A stretch of DNA of 64,000 nucleotides. Origin: Flavobacterium defluvii. GTDB taxonomy: Bacteria > Bacteroidota > Bacteroidia > Flavobacteriales > Flavobacteriaceae. The stretch spans positions 124,001 to 188,000 of the forward strand of contig NZ_FQWC01000009.1 of the NCBI RefSeq assembly GCF_900129555.1. The letters are read 5' to 3'. The position numbers were made by a program, and so were the translations under genes. How positions within the stretch are numbered: position 1 is the first letter of the stretch; the number at the start of each line of letters is the position of its first letter. The notes beneath the pieces were generated by a model, which was not told the DNA's origin, searched no databases, and worked only from the letters and a program-made list of their open reading frames with translations. Below, piece by piece: positions 31,235 to 39,234 of this stretch.

Positions 31235-32476
31235 TTATAATTTATTTACTTTTTGATCAACAATTTTACTTACTCTGTAAACTAAGTAAATGGTAATTAA
31301 CATAATTCCAGAAGCTACCATTGCGAGAATATCGTAATGCTCAAGCGGCGCATAACTGTCTTTTTGATAAATGATTAATCCGGCAATTACAGCTCCGAAA
31401 CCTCCGGCCATTTGCTGTAAAGATGAATTGATACTCATAAAGGCACCGCGATCCTGCGGATCAGGAACTGCAGAGGTCAAAGTTGTCGACGGAACCATTC
31501 TGCTCATGATGGTTGCCATCATAAAGACATTTATAATCAAGACTATATAGAATGGAGTTGGTCCAAAGTGAGAATAAATATTAATTAAAATCACGGCAGA
31601 TACAGTAGCAAATGCAAAGATTTTGAATTTATTTACCCTGTCGCTTAATTTACCAATAAACGGCATGGTTATAAGAGTTGCAATTCCGGTAATCATAAAC
31701 AATAAAGGTAATTCTTCATTAGTTACTTTAAGGTTATTAATGGCAAAGGCGCTTCCAAAAGGCATCATCATAAATCCTCCAACAGAAAGCAGGGCAGTAG
31801 CTAAAAATCCTACCTGATAATTCTTTTTAGAAATTGTATGGAATAGGTGCAGTATTGCCGTTTTTTCTTGTTTTAATTTTAAATGTTCATTTACTGGTTT
31901 TAATCTGATGTATAAAATTACTGTAATGATTGCGGCCATTGCTGCAATCCATAAAAAAGGAACATGCCATCCCCATGCATTTGCAATGTATAAACCAATC
32001 GGAATGCCAAGAACCTGGCTTACGCCGAATCCCATCTGAATAAATCCCATTACTTTTCCTCTTTGCTGTAAGCTGAATAAATCTGCCACAATAGCAAGAG
32101 AAATAGACCCAATTACACCACCAAATAAACCGGTAAAGATACGTGCGGCAACCAATAAATAAAAGTTAGGCGCAAGGGCACAAAATAAAGTACCAATCGT
32201 AAAGCCGATGTAAAAGAAAAGCAGTAGCTTTTTACGGTCAAATTTATCTGCAAATCCAGCCGTTAGTAAACCTGAAATCCCGGCACTGAAAGCATATGCA
32301 GAAACGGCAATACCAAATTGAGATGCCGTAATTTTTAAGGTTTTCATCATAATATCTCCAAGCGGTGACATTACCATAAAATCCAGCACAACAGTAAATT
32401 GTGTCATGGCTAAAAGAAATATAACCAGTTTTTGATAGCCATTAAAACTTGGTGTCTGAGTTTGTTTTTCGTTCAT
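31235..32476 (-). CDS. MFS transporter, drug-efflux (DHA1) type
   Basis: 413 residues from the ATG at 32476, which begins MNEKQTQTPSF; an upstream ATG at 32509 would overlap the preceding small ORF. Twelve transmembrane helices. Motif A is GFADKFDRKKLLL between helices 2 and 3; a second copy near residue 270 reads GKLSDRVNKFK. Expected to export small hydrophobic compounds using the proton gradient. It is in one operon with a 70-residue protein and a TetR repressor, the usual layout of inducible efflux. Confidence 0.92.
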   Translation of the reverse strand: MNEKQTQTPSFNGYQKLVIFLLAMTQFTVVLDFMVMSPLGDIMMKTLKITASQFGIAVSAYAFSAGISGLLTAGFADKFDRKKLLLFFYIGFTIGTLFCALAPNFYLLVAARIFTGLFGGVIGSISLAIVADLFSLQQRGKVMGFIQMGFGVSQVLGIPIGLYIANAWGWHVPFLWIAAMAAIITVILYIRLKPVNEHLKLKQEKTAILHLFHTISKKNYQVGFLATALLSVGGFMMMPFGSAFAINNLKVTNEELPLLFMITGIATLITMPFIGKLSDRVNKFKIFAFATVSAVILINIYSHFGPTPFYIVLIINVFMMATIMSRMVPSTTLTSAVPDPQDRGAFMSINSSLQQMAGGFGAVIAGLIIYQKDSYAPLEHYDILAMVASGIMLITIYLVYRVSKIVDQKVNKL

Positions 32477-32480
32477 AAAA

Positions 32481-32693
32481 TTATTGTAATTCTTTGCAGT
32501 CAAAATCATGAAAATTCAATAAATCTATTATTTGGGCTGCATTTAGTTTTTCGCTTATAATTCTCAATACACAGTCTATATCTTCCTGATCAATGCTCCA
32601 TTGCAGGATTGATTTATTTGCATTCAAAAATGTTGCGATTTTGTTTTTACTAGATTCAGTTTTTATATTAGTTGCAAATATTAGTACATTCAT
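32481..32693 (-). CDS. Small conserved-looking protein, HMA-like fold
   Basis: 70 residues in an open frame between the TetR and MFS genes, 12 nt and 4 nt away. The order strand (MNVLIFATNI), helix (SSKNKIATFLNA), strand (ILQWSIDQED), strand (CVLRIISEKL), helix (AAQIIDLLNFHDFDCKEL) looks like the ferredoxin-like fold of heavy-metal-associated domains, but the CxxC metal site is absent. The tight spacing supports a real gene. Function unknown. Confidence 0.7.
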   Translation of the reverse strand: MNVLIFATNIKTESSKNKIATFLNANKSILQWSIDQEDIDCVLRIISEKLNAAQIIDLLNFHDFDCKELQ

Positions 32694-32705
32694 AACATAA
32701 AAAAA

Positions 32706-33299
32706 TTAAGGTGTTAATGCTTTTATCACGAGTCTAAAAGCTTCTTGTTGAATTTCCTTTGTTAATGTAAATGGAGTGGTACCCCCAAGTCCTTTTCCTT
32801 TTTCATGAAAACGCAGCAAATTGTATAAAGGCCCGTAGGCAATGCTCCAGAATACTTCTTTAGTTACAGGTACAATTTCCTTTCTTTCAATTGCGCCGTG
32901 TAAAAATTGCATCATGATTTCTTTTAATTCCATCAAACTCTCGTTTACGATGTGTTCACCGTAATTCGAATTTTGAAGAATTTCCCAGCAGGCAATCTTA
33001 TCAGTGTTTTTCAGCATAAACTCTGATCGATTTTCCCATTGCTTGGCCAGACCTACTGCAAAAGGCATATCTGGTGAGAAATCTTTAAGCGAACTTTTAA
33101 AAAAGTAAGTTCCCATTTCAGTTCCAATTTTTTTTATCAGATCCTCCTTGTCGGCATAATAAATGTAAAGTGTCGCTACAGAAATGCCGCACTCTTTGGC
33201 GAGTTTGTTCATTGTAAAGCCTTCGATACCATACTTTACAATCATTTCTATAGTTTTCTCTTTGACTAATTCTTCTTTATTAATGTCTCGGGTTCTCAA
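32706..33299 (-). CDS. TetR/AcrR family transcriptional regulator
   Basis: 197 residues. N-terminal HTH: KTIEMIVKYGIEGFTMNKLAKECGISVATLYIYYADKEDLI, a standard TetR pattern. The ligand domain includes KIACWEILQNSNYGEHI. It should repress its own operon with the small protein and the MFS pump. A -7 element TATCTTTG lies at plus 33332-33339, and an imperfect palindrome AAATGAATGTTTATTT at 33347-33362 is a weak operator candidate. Confidence 0.92.
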   Translation of the reverse strand: MRTRDINKEELVKEKTIEMIVKYGIEGFTMNKLAKECGISVATLYIYYADKEDLIKKIGTEMGTYFFKSSLKDFSPDMPFAVGLAKQWENRSEFMLKNTDKIACWEILQNSNYGEHIVNESLMELKEIMMQFLHGAIERKEIVPVTKEVFWSIAYGPLYNLLRFHEKGKGLGGTTPFTLTKEIQQEAFRLVIKALTP

Positions 33300-33531
33300 A
33301 TTGAAAAGGATTTAATAGTGAATTGACTCTGCAAAGATATAATAATAAATGAATGTTTATTTAGTTATGAATATTTTTTTTCATTTTTATTAGAAAAAGT
33401 AAGAAACCGAAAATTTAGTATGCTTGTTTATTGCCATATATTTTTACTATTTTTACTTCTGACGGTTTTCATAAATAGAGAATACTCTGTAAGGCAAAAC
33501 TTTAATTATTTAGTAACTTAATTATTGAAAA

Positions 33532-33933
33532 ATGAGAAAAAACAACGATTTTGGTTTGTTAATACTTCGTATTACAATTGGACTTTTAATGCTGCTGCAT
33601 GGTATTTCAAAATTTAGCGGTGGTTTAGAATTTATAAGCGGAATGCTTATTGAAAAAGGACTGCCGGGCTTTTTTGCATATGGAGTAATAATAGGAGAAG
33701 TTTTGGCTCCAATTTTAATTGTAATTGGTTTTAGAACCAGAATTGCTGCTTTGATTTATGCATTCAATTGTTTAGTTGCGGTTTTAATGGTACACAGTCA
33801 GGATATTTTTAAAATTAGTGACCACGGAGGCTGGGAATTAGAACTTCTGGGGTTATATTTCTTTACAGCAGTTGCATTATTTTTTACAGGAGGAGGAAAA
33901 TTTGCAGTTTCTAAAAATAACAATTGGGACTAA
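33532..33933 (+). CDS. DoxX family membrane protein
   Basis: 133 residues, four transmembrane segments, closer to true DoxX than the gene at 689: FGLLILRITIGLLMLLHGISKF, YGVIIGEVLAPILIVIGFRTR, ALIYAFNCLVAVLMVHSQD, GLYFFTAVALFFTGGGKFAVS. DoxX proteins take part in thiosulfate:quinone oxidation in Archaea; bacterial relatives associate with redox stress. Monocistronic, with a terminator at 33961. Confidence 0.92.
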   Translation: MRKNNDFGLLILRITIGLLMLLHGISKFSGGLEFISGMLIEKGLPGFFAYGVIIGEVLAPILIVIGFRTRIAALIYAFNCLVAVLMVHSQDIFKISDHGGWELELLGLYFFTAVALFFTGGGKFAVSKNNNWD

Positions 33934-33960
33934 AAATTTAGAATTAAAATTAAAAATATA

Positions 33961-33985
33961 AGCGGCCATTGGGGTCGCTTTTTTT
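33961..33985 (+). terminator. Terminator after the DoxX gene
   Basis: AGCGGCC (33961-33967) with GGTCGCT (33973-33979), one G-T pair, loop ATTGG, then T7. Confidence 0.78.
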
Positions 33986-34108
33986 ATGATTTTATTAGTA
34001 AGAAAGTCAGTAAAATCAAGGGGAGTAAATAATTTGAATTCTAATGTTATTCTAATGTTGCGCTGAAAATTTAGTTTTAACTTGCACCCCGAAATTTATT
34101 TTTTTGCA

Positions 34109-34513
34109 ATGCTCAACAAAATCAAAAATAGTCTTTTATGTAAATGCCTTCAGGCGTTACTAATCGGCTATTTTTTATTGAGCAGTATTAATATCTCAAG
34201 TACATTTAGCCGAATTATAAAAGAAAATACCGAAACACATTCTGTAAAAGGTATGACTTGCAGCTTTTTAAAGAAGATCTTTAAATGCGACGGAATCCCT
34301 GAAGAACTGGACGATTACGAAGCAAAAGACACTAAAACGACGAAACTTGCAAAAGGAATTCCTTTATTTGAATATATTGTTCCAATTGACGCTTCTGTAC
34401 CCGGATTTTATATTCAAATTGATCTTAAAGGAAAAAATTATATAGACAACCCGATTTTCTCATTTGGGTTTCATGGTAAGATACATTTACCGCCTCCGCG
34501 ATTTATAGCATAA
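34109..34513 (+). CDS. Small hypothetical exported or membrane-anchored protein
   Basis: 134 residues from ATG 34109. An N-terminal hydrophobic stretch (CLQALLIGYFLLSSINI, about residues 12-28) looks like a signal peptide or anchor. The middle has two Cys (MTCSFLKKIFKCD), and the C-terminus is strand-rich (GFYIQIDLKGKNY, FSFGFHGKIHLPPP). I do not recognise it. It is 21-99 nt upstream of the ABC exporter, depending on that gene's start, and could be an exporter-related or independent gene. Confidence 0.6.
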   Translation: MLNKIKNSLLCKCLQALLIGYFLLSSINISSTFSRIIKENTETHSVKGMTCSFLKKIFKCDGIPEELDDYEAKDTKTTKLAKGIPLFEYIVPIDASVPGFYIQIDLKGKNYIDNPIFSFGFHGKIHLPPPRFIA

Positions 34514-34612
34514 GTATTTAATTTTGATTGGATTATGAAAATTTTTGTAATCCTGAATACGATATTTTTTCGTATATTAACATCTATTAATCTTGTATTT
34601 ATATATAAATTC

Positions 34613-36268
34613 ATGACACCTTTAAAACGTTTTTTCAACTTACTCACTCTCGATAAGCGCGACGTATATCAAATTATATTTTATGCCGCATTTGCTGGTT
34701 TGGTGAATCTTTCTCTGCCTTTAGGAATTCAGGCTATTATTAATTTTATTCAAAGCGGACAGCTTAGTGTTTCCTGGATAATTTTGGTTTTTCTGGTTAC
34801 TATTGGAGTTGGTTTTGGCGGAGTTTTGACCATTTTACAATTGCGAATTGTCGAAAACCTGCAGCAGCGAATTTTTGTTCGTTCATCTTTTGAATTTGCT
34901 TACAGAATGCCTTTAATTAAATTTAAAGAACTGTATTCTGAATATGCACCGGAAAAAGCAAACCGATTTTTTGATACGCTGATGGTTCAAAAAGGAACTG
35001 CAAAATTATTACTGGATTTCTGTACAGCCTTTCTGCAGGTTGGTCTGGGAATTATTTTGCTGGTTTTGTACCATTCTTTCTTTATGGTAATCGGGCTTTT
35101 GTTTATTGCTATTTTGTACATCATTTTTAAATTTTCTTACAAAGATGGTTTAGAAACAAGTCTTAACGAATCAAAATTCAAATATAAAGTTGCGGCCTGG
35201 ATTCAGGAAATTGCACGTAATCGCGATAGTTTTCGCAGAAAAGGCGGTTTCGATTATGCTTTAGACCGAAACGATGGTTATGTTAGTCATTATATAAATT
35301 ACCGCGAAAAGCACTTTCAGGTAATGAAAAAACAATACATTCAGCTTACTATTTTTAAAGTAATTGTTACGGCTGCTCTTTTGTCGATTGGTGGTTTTCT
35401 GGTAATTCACCATCAAATGAACATTGGGCAGTTTGTAGCAGCTGAAATTGTTATCGTGTTACTTATCAATTCGGTTGAAAAAATAATCTTCGGATTAGAA
35501 TCTTTTTATGATGTATTGACATCTGTAGAAAAAATTGGTCAGGTTACAGATATGGAAATCTCCTGTATTCCAAAAACATCTGCCATAACCGAGACAGGAA
35601 TTACAATCGAAACAGAAAGTATTGCATACAATTATCCGGAACATAATAAAAAATCCCTTAAAAATATTAACCTGAAAATATCTCAGGGCGAAAAAATAAT
35701 TTTAAGAGGAACAAACGGTGCCGGAAAAAGTACTTTACTGCGATTATTGGCTGGTTTATTAGAGCCGGAAAGTGGTGCCATGTATGTAACAGATAATTTT
35801 ATGAATCGTCTCGACGAAGACAGTTACAGAGCTCAGGCCGGAACACTTTTGCAGGGCGATACACTTTTTGCCGGAACGATAAAAGAGAATATTCTTTTTG
35901 GAAATGAAGCCATTAACAATGATGATTTAAAATGGGCTTTAGATAATGTATGTTTAACGCCTTATATTAAAACTTTTCCAAACGGACTCGAACATCAGAT
36001 TCACCCGGGCGGGCGTGAACTTTCGGCATCAGATGTTCAAAAAATTCTTTTAGCGAGAAGTATCGTAAACAAACCTAATATATTATTCCTGGAAGATCCG
36101 GTTGATAAAATGGATGAACTGACTTCGGGTAAAATTGTTGATTTTTTACTTTCAGAAGAAAATGACTGGACGGTAATTGTTACTTCTAAAAATGATATTT
36201 GGAAGAACAAATGCAGCCGTATGATAACGATCGATGATGGAAAAATTATTAACGACATAAAGCTTTAA
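34613..36268 (+). CDS. ABC transporter with membrane and ATPase domains (HlyB/PrtD-like)
   Basis: 551 residues from the ATG at 34613; an in-frame ATG at 34535 would add 26 hydrophobic residues and is the alternative. The membrane domain runs to about residue 310 with six helices; the ATPase follows with Walker A RGTNGAGKSTLLR, a degraded signature (PGGRELSASDVQKILLARS, unusual: no LSGGQ), Walker B NILFLEDP with Asp in place of the catalytic Glu, and a weak switch region (VIVTSKND). The altered ATPase motifs suggest slow or impaired ATP hydrolysis. Forms a tripartite exporter with HlyD- and TolC-like genes downstream. Confidence 0.85.
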   Translation: MTPLKRFFNLLTLDKRDVYQIIFYAAFAGLVNLSLPLGIQAIINFIQSGQLSVSWIILVFLVTIGVGFGGVLTILQLRIVENLQQRIFVRSSFEFAYRMPLIKFKELYSEYAPEKANRFFDTLMVQKGTAKLLLDFCTAFLQVGLGIILLVLYHSFFMVIGLLFIAILYIIFKFSYKDGLETSLNESKFKYKVAAWIQEIARNRDSFRRKGGFDYALDRNDGYVSHYINYREKHFQVMKKQYIQLTIFKVIVTAALLSIGGFLVIHHQMNIGQFVAAEIVIVLLINSVEKIIFGLESFYDVLTSVEKIGQVTDMEISCIPKTSAITETGITIETESIAYNYPEHNKKSLKNINLKISQGEKIILRGTNGAGKSTLLRLLAGLLEPESGAMYVTDNFMNRLDEDSYRAQAGTLLQGDTLFAGTIKENILFGNEAINNDDLKWALDNVCLTPYIKTFPNGLEHQIHPGGRELSASDVQKILLARSIVNKPNILFLEDPVDKMDELTSGKIVDFLLSEENDWTVIVTSKNDIWKNKCSRMITIDDGKIINDIKL

Positions 36269-36270
36269 TC

Positions 36271-37626
36271 ATGCTTAATATATCTAAAGATAATAACGTA
36301 CTTATAACGCCGGGTAAATACAAATCTATTACCAGCGTTGCCAAAAGACCTCATTATAAAATTTTAAACAGAGTAATAGTAGGTTTCCTGATATTTTTAG
36401 TAGCCTGTCTTTTTCTGCCATGGACACAAAATATTTCAGGAAGCGGTTCTGTAACGACTTTAAAACCAGATCAAAGACCTCAAACTGTACATAATGCCAT
36501 TGCCGGACGTATCGAAAAATGGTATGTTCAGGAAGGTGATTATGTAAAAAAAGGCGATACGATTGTTTTTATATCTGAGGTTAAAGAAGATTACCTTGAC
36601 CCGAATTTGGTGAACAATACCAAGCAGCAGGTCGATGCAAAAAAAATGGCCGTAGAGTCTTATGGAGATAAAGTAAATTCTCTTGATGTTCAGGCCCAGT
36701 CGCTTAATACCGAAAGAGAACTGAAATTGCAGCAAGCTCAAAATAAAATAAAACAAGCCCAGCTGAAAATTAAAAGTGACAGCATGGATCTTGAAGCGGT
36801 TAAAACGCAATTGAGAATCGCAAAAACACAATTTGACCGCTCGACAGCACTTAACAAAGAAGGTTTAAAACCACTTACAGATGTGGAGCAGAAAAGGCTA
36901 AAACTTCAGGAATCTGAAGCTTATATTATTACACAGCAAAACAAACTGTTAAGCAGTAAAAACGAACTGATAAATGCCCGAGTTGAAATTAACCGAATCA
37001 CTGCTGAGTATTCTGAAAAAATATCAAAATCCAGAAGTGATAAGTTTACTGCTTTAAGTACACAATACGATACAGAAGCTCAGGTTAATAAACTACAAAA
37101 TCAATATACAAATTACAGATTAAGAAATGGTTTGTATTACATTACAGCGCCTCAGAGCGGTTATGTAAACCGCGCTTTGCTGGCTGGTCTTGGAGAAACG
37201 ATTAAAGAAGGAACTTCAATCGTGAGCATTATGCCGGCAAGTTATGATATTGCCGTAGAAACATATGTAGATCCTATCGATTTACCTTTGGTACACCGCG
37301 GTGCAAAAGTGCGTGTTTGGTTTGACGGATGGCCAAGAATTGTTTTCTCAGGCTGGCCTGGATTGTCTTACGGAACCTACGGCGGAAAAGTAGTAGCAAT
37401 AGAAAACTTTATAAGCGCCAACGGAAAATACAGAGTACTTATTTCTCCGGATGGACCTGATAATAAATGGCCTAAACAATTGAGTATAGGAGCCGGAGCG
37501 CAGAGTATTGCTTTGCTGGAAACCGTTTCTGTATGGTATGAAATATGGCGAAATTTAAACGGATTTCCGCCAAATTATTATAATTCAGATGAAAAGGAGG
37601 CAAAAAATGGAAAAGAGAAAAAATAA
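36271..37626 (+). CDS. HlyD family periplasmic adaptor
   Basis: 451 residues, one N-terminal transmembrane helix (about 30-50, VIVGFLIFLVACLFLPW). Lipoyl-like half motif after it: GRIEKWYVQEGDYVKKGDTIVFIS, then a long coiled coil (about 100-260) and a second lipoyl half YYITAPQSGYVNRALLAG. C-terminal beta-barrel. It joins the ABC protein to the TolC-like channel. Starts 2 nt after the ABC gene stop. A last segment, SVWYEIWRNLNGFPPNYY, is longer than usual. Confidence 0.9.
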   Translation: MLNISKDNNVLITPGKYKSITSVAKRPHYKILNRVIVGFLIFLVACLFLPWTQNISGSGSVTTLKPDQRPQTVHNAIAGRIEKWYVQEGDYVKKGDTIVFISEVKEDYLDPNLVNNTKQQVDAKKMAVESYGDKVNSLDVQAQSLNTERELKLQQAQNKIKQAQLKIKSDSMDLEAVKTQLRIAKTQFDRSTALNKEGLKPLTDVEQKRLKLQESEAYIITQQNKLLSSKNELINARVEINRITAEYSEKISKSRSDKFTALSTQYDTEAQVNKLQNQYTNYRLRNGLYYITAPQSGYVNRALLAGLGETIKEGTSIVSIMPASYDIAVETYVDPIDLPLVHRGAKVRVWFDGWPRIVFSGWPGLSYGTYGGKVVAIENFISANGKYRVLISPDGPDNKWPKQLSIGAGAQSIALLETVSVWYEIWRNLNGFPPNYYNSDEKEAKNGKEKK

Positions 37627-39022
37627 ATTGAGATGGACTGTACTGTTTTCTGTTTTATTTTTATTCGGCTTTTCTGCAATTTACAGTCAGGATTTTAATA
37701 AAGAAGAATTAAGTTACAGCGAGTTTTTAGGATATGTAAAAAAATACCATCCGCTGGTAAAACAGGCCAATCTTGAGATTACAAATGCTCAGGCGGCATT
37801 GATGCTGGCACGAGGTGGTTTTGATCCGAAAATTGAAGTTGATTACAATAAAAAAGAGTTCAAAGGAACTGAATATTATTCGTTATTAAACAGCAGTTTT
37901 AAAATTCCAACCTGGTACGGAATTGAAATTAAAGCGGGTTTTGATGATACAGACGGGCAATATTACAATCCGCAGAATCGTACGCCTGATAACGGATTGA
38001 CTTCTCTGGGAATCAGCGTTGCACTTGGACAGGGAATGTTCATCAACCAGCGTATGGCCGATGTTAGAGAAGGAAAACTGCAGTTAAAATTAAGCGATGC
38101 ACAGCGAAAACTAAAAGCAATTGAAGTTTTGTATAAGGCGAGTGAAGCCTATTTTGAATGGAGAAAAAGTTACAATGAGGCCGAACTCTATAAACGATAT
38201 CTTGGTTTTGCCAGCACACGTTTTCAAGGTGTTAAAAAACTAATTGAACTTGGTGATGCGCCTGCAATTGATAGTGTTGAAGCCGGAATCACCGTTAGAA
38301 ATAGAGAATTAAACTTAGAAAATGGAAACCTGAAATTAGCAAAAGCCAAATTGTATTTGTCTAATTATTTGTGGATAGAAAATGTTCCGGTTGAATTGGG
38401 CGATATTGTAAAACCTGAAGAAAATCTAATTCTGACACTTGAAGAAACTTTAAGAACCGACGCCATGATGGTAAATGTTGAAACCTTAGATTCACACCCG
38501 AAAATTCAGGCGTTGGAAACAAAAATGTCGATGCTCGAAGTTAACCGACAGTTAAAGGCTAATTCCCTGCTTCCGAAATTAAATGTGGGTTATAATTATA
38601 TTTCTGAGCCAAAGTATTTTGATTCTTTTAATGCTGATGATTATAAATTTAATATCGATTTTAGTATTCCGATTTTTTTACGAAAAGAAAGAGGAAGCCT
38701 GAAAATGGCTAAAATTAAAATTCAGGATTTAAAATATGATATTGAGCAGCAGCGTCTGGAACTGAAAAATAAAATTAAAGCGCAGCAAACCGAAATTGCG
38801 TCATTAAAAAGACAAAAAAACGTTATCGATAATCTGGTCAAAGATTATATGACAATGCTCAATTCTGAAGAGAAGTTGTTCTCTTTTGGCGAAAGCTCAA
38901 TCTTTCTTATTAATTCGAGAGAGAACAATCTGGTAAGTGCCAAATTATCTCAAATAAGCATTGAAAATCAGTTTTATATTTCAAATGCTGAGTTATATAA
39001 AATATTGGCAAATCCGGATTAA
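37607..39022 (+). CDS. TolC family outer membrane channel
   Basis: 471 residues from ATG 37607; an upstream ATG at 37589 would put the Shine-Dalgarno inside the gene. AAGGAGG (37594-37600) stands 6 nt before 37607, a strong Shine-Dalgarno in a genome where these are rare. Signal peptide about 1-28 ending FSAIYSQ. Two repeats of TolC helices: LVKQANLEITNAQAALMLARGGFDP and LEVNRQLKANSLLPKLNVGYNY. Overlaps the adaptor gene by 20 nt. Third part of the exporter; terminator at 39066. Confidence 0.9.
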   Translation: MEKRKNKLRWTVLFSVLFLFGFSAIYSQDFNKEELSYSEFLGYVKKYHPLVKQANLEITNAQAALMLARGGFDPKIEVDYNKKEFKGTEYYSLLNSSFKIPTWYGIEIKAGFDDTDGQYYNPQNRTPDNGLTSLGISVALGQGMFINQRMADVREGKLQLKLSDAQRKLKAIEVLYKASEAYFEWRKSYNEAELYKRYLGFASTRFQGVKKLIELGDAPAIDSVEAGITVRNRELNLENGNLKLAKAKLYLSNYLWIENVPVELGDIVKPEENLILTLEETLRTDAMMVNVETLDSHPKIQALETKMSMLEVNRQLKANSLLPKLNVGYNYISEPKYFDSFNADDYKFNIDFSIPIFLRKERGSLKMAKIKIQDLKYDIEQQRLELKNKIKAQQTEIASLKRQKNVIDNLVKDYMTMLNSEEKLFSFGESSIFLINSRENNLVSAKLSQISIENQFYISNAELYKILANPD

Positions 39023-39065
39023 AAATAAGTTTGTTGGTTTACTTAAATTGTTAGTTATATTAAAC

Positions 39066-39101
39066 AAAAAACAGCAGTGAATAATTTTACTGCTGTTTTT
39101 T
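39066..39101 (+). terminator. Terminator after the exporter operon
   Basis: Stem ACAGCAGT (39071-39078) with ACTGCTGT (39089-39096), extended by A/T pairs; T-rich tail. Confidence 0.9.
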
Positions 39102-39234
39102 TTGTTTTTTTTCATAATAAAAAAAGCAAATTAATTGTTATATTTTTAAATGTGACTTATGATATGCATTTGCTGTAAAACCAGAATTTGCAGAGTTTTG
39201 GATGAAATGCTTTATCTTTATACCTTATACCACA

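Noticed and set aside
32477..32509. Upstream ATG for the MFS gene
   Set aside because: It lies within the preceding small ORF, and the ATG at 32476 starts a more typical N-terminus.
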